DNA of 64,000 bases from the NCBI RefSeq assembly GCF_902500225.1, contig NZ_LR722665.1:1-64000 (forward strand), read 5' to 3'. The notes under the pieces were generated by a model. The model worked only from the letters and a program-made list of their open reading frames with translations, ran no database searches and was not told the DNA's origin. Origin of the DNA: Buttiauxella massiliensis (GTDB taxonomy: Bacteria > Pseudomonadota > Gammaproteobacteria > Enterobacterales > Enterobacteriaceae). Position 1 is the stretch's first letter. Each line of letters starts with the position of its first letter. This document shows positions 40,320 through 47,936 of this stretch, piece after piece. A program made the position numbers and the translations under genes.

Positions 40320-40445
40320 TACCCTAAATAGTTCGTGTTGCAGCAAGGCGGCAAACTTGAGAGTCCCCAGGAGCTTACATCAAGTAAGTGACTGGGGTGA
40401 ACAAGTGCGGCCAACACAGTTGCAACCCGAAATATGACGGGTAAA
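40320..40445. repeat. ERIC element between iscR and iscS
   Basis: A 126-base ERIC starting TACCCTAAATAG and ending ATGACGGGTA, with the central CCCCAGGAGCTTACAT and AAGTAAGTGACTGGGGTGA. It diverges from the consensus at a few positions compared with the copy at 1962. It ends directly at the iscR stop codon, so it lies in the iscR-iscS mRNA. Confidence 0.95.
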
Positions 40446-40934
40446 TTAGGCCCGCAGTTTGACGTCGATTGCGTCTTGAGAGCGCGTACTGCGATGGTTT
40501 TCATTTTGCTGACGGCCAGAGACGTCCAACACTTCCTGGTTATTCACCAGTTCACCCAAGGTGATGTTATTCAGAAAACCGGTCAGACGATCGCTCAGAT
40601 CGCGCCACAGTGCGTGAGTCAGGCACTTATCGCCGCCCTGACAACCGCCTTTGCCCGCGCAACGCGTGGCATCAACAGATTCATCTACAGCACTGATAAC
40701 TTCGCCAACTGCGATGCTGTTTGCTTCTTTACCCAGCAGATAACCACCGCCTGGACCACGTACGCTGGCAACCAGGCCATTTTTACGCAGACGGGAGAAT
40801 AACTGCTCCAGGTAGGAGAGAGAGATTCCCTGACGTTCAGAAATATCAGCCAACGGTACCGGGCCTGATTCGGAGTTCAACGCAACGTCAAGCATTGCGG
40901 TCACGGCATAACGTCCTTTCGATGTCAGTCTCAT
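40446..40934 (-). CDS. iscR: Fe-S cluster-sensing regulator IscR
   Basis: Rrf2-family regulator of 162 residues. With its 2Fe-2S cluster it represses the isc operon at type 1 sites, and the apo form acts at type 2 sites. A winged helix occupies residues 1-60. The cluster ligands Cys92, Cys98, Cys104 and His107 lie in [20 protein letters not shown]. First gene of the isc operon. Confidence 0.98.
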   Translation of the reverse strand: MRLTSKGRYAVTAMLDVALNSESGPVPLADISERQGISLSYLEQLFSRLRKNGLVASVRGPGGGYLLGKEANSIAVGEVISAVDESVDATRCAGKGGCQGGDKCLTHALWRDLSDRLTGFLNNITLGELVNNQEVLDVSGRQQNENHRSTRSQDAIDVKLRA

Positions 40935-41007
40935 GTCTTACTTAACCTCAAATCGCCCCTCGAACCGGGGGTTTTTTATAAATGTGATTGTCACATAGCA
41001 GGTCGCA

Positions 41008-41065
41008 AGTCTGACATTCCCGAGTAAATTGGTCAACTATTTAACCTAGTAATTTACTCAGGTAT
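41008..41065 (-). promoter_or_regulatory. isc operon promoter with two IscR type 1 sites
   Basis: On the minus strand a -35 TTGACC (complement of 41031-41036) and a -10 CAGACT (complement of 41008-41013) are 17 bases apart. A 25-base IscR type 1-like site at 41016-41040 overlaps the -35. A second at 41041-41065 adjoins it and runs up to the trmJ stop codon. Layout and sequence resemble the autorepressed E. coli iscR promoter. Confidence 0.75.
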
Positions 41066-41805
41066 TATTTGCCGGATTTTTTCTCGTTATCAATAGAAGA
41101 AAGCATGCCGCGCAGAATGTTAAGTTCTTGAGTTTCCGGGCGTGCACGGTTATACAAGCGGCGTAATTTGCTCATAATCTGGCCCGGATGGCTGGTGCGA
41201 ATAAAGCCCGTTTTCAGCAATACTTGCTCCAGGTGAACGTAAAAACGCTCGAGATCGTCAGCCGATGGATACTGAGTCTGGTCCTCAACAACGACCGCTT
41301 CTTTGCCTTCTTCTTGTGTAGCAAGCCAGGCGATGCGCACTTCATAAGCGAGGATTTGTACCGCCATCGCCAGGTTCAGTGAACTGTATTCCGGGTTAGC
41401 CTGAATCGCGACGTGATAATGGCATTTCTGCAATTCGTCATTGGTCAAACCAACACGTTCACGGCCAAACACAATCGCCACTGGCGCATCTTGCGCTTCA
41501 GAAATGGTCTTTAGACCACATTCGCGCGGATCGAGCATAGGCCATGGCAGCGTGCGTGAACGAGCGCTCGTTCCTACCACCAGACTACAACCCGCCAGGG
41601 CTTCATCCAGCGTATCGACAATTTTCGCTTCACCAATAACATCACTGGCTCCCGCAGCGAGCGCGATTGCCTGAGAGTCAGGTTTCACCAGTGGATTAAC
41701 CAACCACAGATTTGTCAGCCCCATGGTTTTCATTGCACGGGCTACGGAGCCCATGTTGCCGGTGTGGGAGGTTTCAACCAGCACTATACGTACGTTTTGC
41801 AGCAT
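41065..41805 (-). CDS. trmJ: tRNA (cytidine/uridine-2'-O)-methyltransferase TrmJ
   Basis: SPOUT-class enzyme methylating the 2'-hydroxyl of nucleotide 32 in several tRNAs. The 246-residue protein has the N-terminal catalytic domain with [19 protein letters not shown] and the trefoil-knot SAM site near [18 protein letters not shown] helical C-terminal extension follows. Upstream of iscR and divergent from suhB. Confidence 0.96.
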   Translation of the reverse strand: MLQNVRIVLVETSHTGNMGSVARAMKTMGLTNLWLVNPLVKPDSQAIALAAGASDVIGEAKIVDTLDEALAGCSLVVGTSARSRTLPWPMLDPRECGLKTISEAQDAPVAIVFGRERVGLTNDELQKCHYHVAIQANPEYSSLNLAMAVQILAYEVRIAWLATQEEGKEAVVVEDQTQYPSADDLERFYVHLEQVLLKTGFIRTSHPGQIMSKLRRLYNRARPETQELNILRGMLSSIDNEKKSGK

Positions 41806-41854
41806 CGTTGACTCATAGCCTGAAAAGATTATCGCGATATCCTATCATAACCCT

Positions 41855-41883
41855 GGGACATATTCCGAACGCTCTGCTATACT
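41855..41883 (+). promoter_or_regulatory. suhB promoter
   Basis: GGGACA (41855-41860) and TATACT (41878-41883) are separated by 17 bases and followed by a GC-rich CCGCCGCG discriminator. The ATG of suhB is about 40 bases downstream. Confidence 0.65.
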
Positions 41884-41924
41884 CCGCCGCGTTTTCCCGT
41901 TCTTTAACATCCAGAGAGAGACCG

Positions 41925-42728
41925 ATGCATCCGATGCTCACCATCGCCGTGCGCGCAGCGCGCAAGGCGGGCAATTTAATTGTCAAGAACTACGAAACCC
42001 CTGACGCTGTAGAAGCGAGTCAAAAAGGGAGTAACGATTTTGTGACTAACGTAGATAGAGACGCCGAGCGTCTGATTATCGAAATTATCCGCAAATCCTA
42101 CCCGCAACACACCATTATCGCTGAAGAATCAGGCGAACTGGCGGGTACCGAGCAGGATGTGCAATGGGTTATCGATCCTCTGGATGGCACTTCAAACTTC
42201 ATCAAACGTTTGCCACACTTCTCTGTATCTATCGCTGTCCGTGTTAAGGGCCGCACCGAAGTTGCTGTTGTTTATGACCCAATGCGTAATGAGCTGTTCA
42301 CAGCTGTTCGTGGTCAAGGCGCACAGCTGAACGGTTACCGTCTGCGCGGCAGCAATGCACGCGACCTCGATGGCACCATTCTGGCAACTGGCTTCCCGTT
42401 CAAACTGAAGCAACACGCTACTCCTTATATGAACATCATGACCAAACTGTTCACGCAGTGTGCTGACTTCCGTCGCACCGGTTCTGCTGCGCTGGATCTG
42501 GCATACGTTGCGGCTGGCCGTGTTGATGGTTTCTTCGAGATTGGCCTGAAGCCTTGGGATTTCGCAGCAGGTGAACTGATTGCTCGCGAATCTGGTAGCC
42601 TGGTATGTGATTTCACCGGCGGCCACAACTACCTGACCAGCGGCAACATCGTTGCAGGTAACCCACGTGTTGTTAAAGCGATGCTGGCAACAATGCGTGA
42701 TGAACTGAGCGAAGCGCTGAAGCGTTAA
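41925..42728 (+). CDS. suhB: Inositol-1-monophosphatase SuhB
   Basis: Mg-dependent phosphatase that also acts as a Nus factor in rRNA antitermination. The 267 residues equal E. coli SuhB. Metal-binding motifs are EESGE, DPLDGTSNF and the C-terminal KPWDFAAGELI. The start at 41925 (MHPMLTIAVRAARKAG) is preceded by AGAGAGAG; the open frame extends much further upstream, across the trmJ start, but that part is not coding. Confidence 0.97.
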   Translation: MHPMLTIAVRAARKAGNLIVKNYETPDAVEASQKGSNDFVTNVDRDAERLIIEIIRKSYPQHTIIAEESGELAGTEQDVQWVIDPLDGTSNFIKRLPHFSVSIAVRVKGRTEVAVVYDPMRNELFTAVRGQGAQLNGYRLRGSNARDLDGTILATGFPFKLKQHATPYMNIMTKLFTQCADFRRTGSAALDLAYVAAGRVDGFFEIGLKPWDFAAGELIARESGSLVCDFTGGHNYLTSGNIVAGNPRVVKAMLATMRDELSEALKR

Positions 42729-42736
42729 TCTCGGAA

Positions 42737-42761
42737 AATGCCTTCCCGTCGGGAAGGCATT
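42737..42761. terminator. Hairpin terminator between suhB and zevB
   Basis: An 11-bp perfect stem, AATGCCTTCCC with GGGAAGGCATT, around a 3-base loop lies between the convergent stops. The T-run is short on both strands, so termination may be modest. Confidence 0.65.
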
Positions 42762-42764
42762 CAA

Positions 42765-43748
42765 TTAAAACGGTCGAATCCCACGCATTACCGGTTGAGC
42801 ACTCAGCCACATCACCACTGCTGCTAATACTAAAATTCCACCACCTGCAAATGCCAGTGTCGCCCAGGCGACTTGCCGCCATAAAACGGGTGCTTTATTC
42901 CCGCTAATGCGTACCGCAAGCTGACGGAAACCGTGGACTAAAAAAGCCAGGCCAGAAATGGTAATAGATGTACCTGCAGCCATCGCAAGCGTCGACAACA
43001 CTCCCCAGCTATACACACCAATCACTTTGCTAAACAGCAGCACCATAATTGCCCCAGAGCATGGGCGCATACCCATGGATAAAACAATCATCATTCGGGC
43101 ACGCCAGTCTTCTCCTGTTGCAAGCTGTTCCTGCGTGGGTAAATGCTGATGGCCACAGCCACATTTTTCATCATGTACATGATGAGGCGTGAATGAAGTG
43201 AAACGCTTCGGTTTTCGCAGCACACGTTGCAATTTACCCAGGGCTCGACCGCACAACATCACACCTAAAACACCCACCAGCAAATAGCTTCCCTTCTCGA
43301 GCCAAAAACTGCTCATGTGCAATTGGCGCGAAGGTAGAGCCAAAATTCCCAGCACTACCGTTACCAACCCAATCGCCACCACTCCTTGCAATAAAGATGC
43401 TGCAAACGTCAATTTAAGGCTGCTTTTCAAGCGCGAAGGATGTGTCGCAAGCCAGGTCGTAATAACTATTTTCCCATGGCCTGGCCCCAATGCGTGAAGC
43501 ACACCGTAAACAAAACTAAATGACAGCAATGACCAACCCGCCCGGGTAGGGTTCTCGGCAACCTCACGCAGGAGGGTGCTCATTTGTTGGTTAATCGATT
43601 TCTGCCACATCGCACTTTCGATGAGGATTTGCGGCCAGTAATGCCACAAGCTGTAAAGTGCTCCTGCACAAACCAGCAGGAAAAATGCCAGCGGCCACAG
43701 GTGGAGCCAACGGCGTGAATGGGGTTTAGCTGAAGGCATTACTGACAT
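42765..43748 (-). CDS. zevB: NicO-family metal transporter, ZevB-like
   Basis: Polytopic inner-membrane protein of 327 residues in the nickel/cobalt transporter (NicO/RcnA) family. Membrane segments include LHLWPLAFFLLVCAGALYSLW and others; the family motif HALGPGHGKIVI and a metal-binding loop rich in His and Cys (HHVHDEKCGCGHQH) are present. It overlaps the DUF1007 gene; the ATG at 43739 forms TAATG with the zevA stop and is a good alternative start. Pairing with DUF1007 is that of the zinc-uptake ZevAB of Haemophilus; nickel or cobalt remain possible substrates. Confidence 0.8.
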   Translation of the reverse strand: MSVMPSAKPHSRRWLHLWPLAFFLLVCAGALYSLWHYWPQILIESAMWQKSINQQMSTLLREVAENPTRAGWSLLSFSFVYGVLHALGPGHGKIVITTWLATHPSRLKSSLKLTFAASLLQGVVAIGLVTVVLGILALPSRQLHMSSFWLEKGSYLLVGVLGVMLCGRALGKLQRVLRKPKRFTSFTPHHVHDEKCGCGHQHLPTQEQLATGEDWRARMMIVLSMGMRPCSGAIMVLLFSKVIGVYSWGVLSTLAMAAGTSITISGLAFLVHGFRQLAVRISGNKAPVLWRQVAWATLAFAGGGILVLAAVVMWLSAQPVMRGIRPF

Positions 43749-44386
43749 TGCAATATCACCTGTTGAGCAAACTGTTTACCCAGTTCCATATCTTCGGGAG
43801 GGGCATCGGCTTTATCCAGCGATTGTGCGAAGGCCAGCGTATCTTCGTTCGGCTGCGGGGTTTTCACTGAAATTTTGCAAAGTGAGGCTAATGTTTTCGG
43901 CAATTTGGCATCACTGGAGTTGTCGTAACTCATATCGACAAAATAGGTCGGGTCGAACGTCGCAAACTGATACGTCTGCCCCTTCAATGGCTGCGGATGT
44001 GCAAGCGGTAAAACAAAGGTCAACACCGCCTGGTGCCCTACCCGTGCAAGACCATATTCCGGTGGCAGGTTATTAAAGGTCACTTTTTTACCTTTATGCC
44101 AGAATTCGGTGAAGTAATGCTGGCCTAAAACATTGGCCATGACTTCGGCTGCCAACTTCTTCCACACCGGTGAGTCCGGTTTGGCATTACCTGCGTCATA
44201 CAGTAGATCTGCTGAAGTGATTTCATCCATCGTCCACTGCATTTTAAGACCAGTAAGCTGGTCATTTTCGGTCATCACCGTCGTCACAAGGGTGATAAAA
44301 CTATGTGGATGTGCCAAAGCCACTGGGCTAAAAAGCACGCTATTTAAGGCGAAAAACGCAATTCTGTTACACATTTTCCTGCTCAT
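43739..44386 (-). CDS. zevA: DUF1007 periplasmic protein, ZevA-like
   Basis: A 215-residue secreted protein with a signal peptide (MCNRIAFFALNSVLFSPVALA) and a mature start HPHSFI typical of DUF1007. In Haemophilus the homologue ZevA works with ZevB in zinc uptake, and the N-terminal His-x-His is probably exposed as a metal ligand after cleavage. First gene of the zevAB pair, divergent from csiE. No Zur- or NikR-type palindrome is seen in the 119-base upstream gap. Confidence 0.8.
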   Translation of the reverse strand: MSRKMCNRIAFFALNSVLFSPVALAHPHSFITLVTTVMTENDQLTGLKMQWTMDEITSADLLYDAGNAKPDSPVWKKLAAEVMANVLGQHYFTEFWHKGKKVTFNNLPPEYGLARVGHQAVLTFVLPLAHPQPLKGQTYQFATFDPTYFVDMSYDNSSDAKLPKTLASLCKISVKTPQPNEDTLAFAQSLDKADAPPEDMELGKQFAQQVILQCQ

Positions 44387-44505
44387 TATTCTCTCAAGCT
44401 TAAAATTCTGTGAGCCAGTCAGAATTACGTAATTAAAAAGCTCAAATGTGACTCTCTACGACAAAAGGTTTAGCTACTCTTAGCATTAATTACTTTGACT
44501 CGGTT

Positions 44506-45792
44506 ATGCGGATGATGACACTACTCTCCCCACCACCATCTGTACTCTCCAGTCCGCAGCGCCGTTGCCACCTGCTTTTGTTGCTATACATACCGGGCCA
44601 AACCGTCACTCCTGAGATCCTCGCAAGACTCAACGGGGTCGATGACACCAAAGCCCTGCAAGATATAGCCGACACGGGTGATGAAATCCAGCGCTATCAC
44701 CGGCTGAGGCTTATCACGCAACAGGATGGTAGCTATCGGATTGAGGGCACGCCTTTAGACCGCCGTCTGTGCTTATTGCATTGGCTACGCCGTGCATTGC
44801 GTTTGTGCCCACACTTTGTGCAGCAGCATTTTACCCCGGCGCTCAAAATACAGCTTAAACAGCAAGGAATTCTGACCGCGTTATATGACGAGAAGAACCT
44901 CCAGGCGCTGATCGGGCTTTGCGCACGACGCTTGCAAAGGCAATTTGATAGCCGTGATGTGCAATTTTTAACGCTGTTTTTGCAGTACTGCTTGCACCAG
45001 CACCATGCTGGGATCACGCCAGAATTCACCGAGCAGCAACGCGCGTGGACACAAATTCGCCCGGAGTTTGTGGCAGCACTTGAGATTGCCCGCCATTGGA
45101 AGCGTCGCGTGCTGCAATCAGCCAACGAAAACGAGCAATTATTCCTGGCGCTATTATTCCAGTTACTACGTACTCCCGACCCGATTCGTGACAATCATGA
45201 GCAAGATTTACGCTTACGCTCGGCCATTTTCGGAATGACTGCGCGCTTTCGCGAGCTGGCGGGTATGTCCTTTAGCGATGAACAAGGCCTGAGCGACCAG
45301 CTCTACATCCATCTTGCTCAGGCATTGGATCGTTGCCAGTTCGGTATTGGGATTGATAACAGCCTACCGGAAGAAATAACTCGTCTTTACCCACGCCTGA
45401 TGCGCACCACACGTGAAGCGTTCAATGATTTTGAAAACCATTTTGAAATGCGTTTTTCAGATGAAGAGGTGGGACTGGTGGCGGTGATCTTCGGAGCGTG
45501 GTTAATGCAGGAAAATGATCTGCATGAAAAGCAGGTTTTGCTGCTCACTGGCAACAACATTGAACTTGAACAAAGTATTGAACAGCAGCTGCGTGAGCTA
45601 ACGTTACTGCCGCTCAATATTAAACATCTGACGATTCACAGTTACCAAAAAGAGGGAGCGCCGAAAGAAGTGGTGTTGGTGATTACACCCTACTTTACCA
45701 CTTTACCACTTTACTCACCGCCACTGATTCACGTAACGCTGCCGCTGGGTGAACACCAGCAGCAGCAGATCCGTAAGATTATTGAGTGTTAA
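44506..45792 (+). CDS. csiE: Stationary-phase-inducible protein CsiE
   Basis: A 428-residue protein related to PRD-containing antiterminators, under RpoS/CRP control in E. coli; its role is unknown. PSVLSSPQRRCHLLLLLYIPG opens a helix-turn-helix-like part. The C-terminal half has a PRD-like segment (DEEVGLVAVIFGAWLMQENDLHEKQ) and an EIIB-like tail. Its last 14 bases overlap the end of convergent hcaT. Confidence 0.92.
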   Translation: MRMMTLLSPPPSVLSSPQRRCHLLLLLYIPGQTVTPEILARLNGVDDTKALQDIADTGDEIQRYHRLRLITQQDGSYRIEGTPLDRRLCLLHWLRRALRLCPHFVQQHFTPALKIQLKQQGILTALYDEKNLQALIGLCARRLQRQFDSRDVQFLTLFLQYCLHQHHAGITPEFTEQQRAWTQIRPEFVAALEIARHWKRRVLQSANENEQLFLALLFQLLRTPDPIRDNHEQDLRLRSAIFGMTARFRELAGMSFSDEQGLSDQLYIHLAQALDRCQFGIGIDNSLPEEITRLYPRLMRTTREAFNDFENHFEMRFSDEEVGLVAVIFGAWLMQENDLHEKQVLLLTGNNIELEQSIEQQLRELTLLPLNIKHLTIHSYQKEGAPKEVVLVITPYFTTLPLYSPPLIHVTLPLGEHQQQQIRKIIEC

Positions 45793-46930
45793 CGCAATAT
45801 GAGATGGGACGTGGCCGAATGAACAATGCAGGAACGGCCACCAACGCCATAATCCAGAACACCCCACCCTGCATATGCTGGTAAAGGTAGCCGGAGAACA
45901 TCGTCATAATGGCAATACCACCACCCATTGCTACCGCTGAATAGACGGCCTGCAAACGGATGACTTCGTTACCCTCGCGAGCCGAGATATAACGCATCGC
46001 CGCCAGGTGGCAAACAGTGAAGCTGCCGCAGTGAAGGATTTGCGCAGCAATCAGCCACGGCAAATCGGTCGTATACGCCATCAGGCTCCAGCGCAGTATT
46101 CCAGTCACACCAGAAAGCAGCAGCAAGTCACGCGCACTCCAGTTACGGAACAGCTTGTTGCTCAGAGCAAAAATCACAATTTCCGCAACAACACCCAGCG
46201 ACCACAGATACCCAACAACCGACGCGGAATAGCCCGCTCCTTGCCAGTAAATCGCACTGAATCCGTAGTAAGCCGCGTGTGCGCCTTGAAGTAATGTCAC
46301 GCAGGCCAGGAATCGCCATGAACCGAGCACCAGGTTCTTCCACGCAGGCCAACCCGCACCTTCTTTATGGCGAGTTTCACCTTGCGGCATTACGGATGGG
46401 CGCAGCATCATGCCGATTAACATCGACGCGACACCAATACTCAGCAGCACCAGAATTGCCTGGTAGCTATACATGCTCACCAGCTTACCCGTCATGGCGG
46501 AGCCAATCACAAACGCCAGCGATCCCCACAGGCGCACACGACCATAATCCATGGTGATTTGACGCTGCCAGGTTCCGGCCAACGCATCGGTAAGCGGCAC
46601 CAGCGGTGAGAAGAACAGGTTAAAACCGACCATCACAATCAAAAGCCAGGTGGCGGTTTGTCCGAACCAGAAAGCAACGGCAAATAGCAAAGTGAGTAAG
46701 GCGAGTAAACGCAAAGCAAAGACAAGTCGGGAAGGGTCGGTAACACGAGGGGCAAGAAGCAAACTACCAAGGAAACGGGCGATTAATCCAGCCCCTAACA
46801 ATAGCCCTATGGTTTCAGGGGGCAGACCAACTCCGGCAAGCCAGACACTCCAGAATGGCAGGAAAATCCCGTAGCTAAAGAAGTAGGTAAAATAACTGAG
46901 CGCCAGCCAGCGCGTTGAATGCAAAACCAT
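45779..46930 (-). CDS. hcaT: Major facilitator HcaT
   Basis: Predicted 3-phenylpropionate transporter of the MFS with 12 membrane helices, 383 residues from the ATG at 46930 (MVLHSTRWLALSYFTYFF), which has GGGAGG upstream. Conserved LPFWSVWLAGVGL and HAAYYGFSAIYWQ match E. coli HcaT. The hca catabolic operon that follows it in E. coli is absent here: the next genes upstream are the sugar locus. The substrate is therefore less certain. Confidence 0.9.
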   Translation of the reverse strand: MVLHSTRWLALSYFTYFFSYGIFLPFWSVWLAGVGLPPETIGLLLGAGLIARFLGSLLLAPRVTDPSRLVFALRLLALLTLLFAVAFWFGQTATWLLIVMVGFNLFFSPLVPLTDALAGTWQRQITMDYGRVRLWGSLAFVIGSAMTGKLVSMYSYQAILVLLSIGVASMLIGMMLRPSVMPQGETRHKEGAGWPAWKNLVLGSWRFLACVTLLQGAHAAYYGFSAIYWQGAGYSASVVGYLWSLGVVAEIVIFALSNKLFRNWSARDLLLLSGVTGILRWSLMAYTTDLPWLIAAQILHCGSFTVCHLAAMRYISAREGNEVIRLQAVYSAVAMGGGIAIMTMFSGYLYQHMQGGVFWIMALVAVPALFIRPRPISYCVNTQ

Positions 46931-47040
46931 GATCCCTCCCGTTTTGGAGGCGCTAGTGTGTCCGAGCGCTGGCGTGCTTGCAAGCATTCATTAACAGACT
47001 AATAACACCTGATAATTAAATGGCCTTATTGATTTACCAG

Positions 47041-47104
47041 GGTGGATAAGCGACAGCGTCATCCAGCAGAATTGTCGGATGACACTGACGTTTATTCGAC
47101 CTAC
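47041..47104. repeat. REP-like element touching the epimerase stop codon
   Basis: GGTGGATAAGCGACAGCGTCATCC and GTCGGATGACACTGACG...TTCGACCTAC form facing REP-type units between hcaT and the aldose epimerase gene. The right unit overlaps the epimerase stop codon (47101-47103). Confidence 0.6.
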
Positions 47105-47922
47105 AAAACCATCATTTCCATTGCTAGCCGTGTCGTTTCTCCCTGCCCCAAACACACCAGTCCCGGCTGCCCGGCCATATTATGGGCATTCACCGGGTGG
47201 CTTTGTGGCTCAAGGCAAATAAATGGTTCATCTGCCATACGGAATACCATCAAGTACGGCGTGGAACATTTTAGTTGCACAAGCAGGTCACCAGATTCAA
47301 TCAACGCCAAACCGTTCCAACCGGAATAGCCAACATTCAGCCAGTGGTTGTCCGGAATTTTCGCCGTGATGAAATTGGTTTGTGCCGTCAGTTGGTCACT
47401 CCACTCAAGAGGTAAGTGACTCTCTCCTTCAGGCCAGAAGCCCGTTGCTCCAAACTGCACGTGTGTCGCAGGTGTGAGATGGAAAAAGGGATGAAAACCC
47501 AGCCCATAAACCATCGGCTTACTTCCCCGGTGAGTGAGTTGAAGCTCCGCGATAAAACATTTACCTTCCAGCCGGTAAACCAGCCGCGCGTGATAATCAA
47601 ACCCGCACTCATGCTGACTATCCAGCGTTAAAACAATCTGCTGACTATCCTCGGTTTCGACCTGCCAGCTTTTCAGCCAGCCATCCCCATGGAGAAAAAA
47701 TTGTTCATCGACCGGACTTTTCGGCAGTGTGACCATTTCTCCGTGTAGCCGAAAGCAATTCCCGGCGACTCGGTTTGCCAGCGGCAGCATCGGGAATAAT
47801 GCTTTTTCAGCTGTATAAAGAATCGGTTGCTGGTGCTTTAGCGAGTCCAGGCTGAGGATTGCCGCCCCTTGCGGGGCGACGGTTAAACGTAGATAGTCAC
47901 TTTCAAGTAACAAGCTTTGCAT
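47101..47922 (-). CDS. Aldose 1-epimerase family protein
   Basis: A 273-residue protein of the galactose-mutarotase superfamily, expected to interconvert sugar anomers in the cytosol. LFPMLPLANRVAGNCFRLHG, GLGFHPFFHLTP (with the catalytic-type His) and FICLEPQSHPVNAHN, including the conserved Glu region, are visible. It lies 14 bases after the DUF5107 gene and is likely co-transcribed, which suggests a galactoside- or related hexose-processing role. Confidence 0.88.
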   Translation of the reverse strand: MQSLLLESDYLRLTVAPQGAAILSLDSLKHQQPILYTAEKALFPMLPLANRVAGNCFRLHGEMVTLPKSPVDEQFFLHGDGWLKSWQVETEDSQQIVLTLDSQHECGFDYHARLVYRLEGKCFIAELQLTHRGSKPMVYGLGFHPFFHLTPATHVQFGATGFWPEGESHLPLEWSDQLTAQTNFITAKIPDNHWLNVGYSGWNGLALIESGDLLVQLKCSTPYLMVFRMADEPFICLEPQSHPVNAHNMAGQPGLVCLGQGETTRLAMEMMVL

Positions 47923-47936
47923 ACCTTAATACACCT

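Noticed and set aside
40945-40975. A GC stem followed by TTTTTT on the plus strand upstream of iscR
   Set aside because: It looks like a terminator in the plus direction, but no plus-strand transcript is expected there; the stem is short and may just be part of the iscR leader.
44387-44505. Zur, Fur or NikR operator before zevA
   Set aside because: No palindrome matching these consensus sites is visible in the gap.
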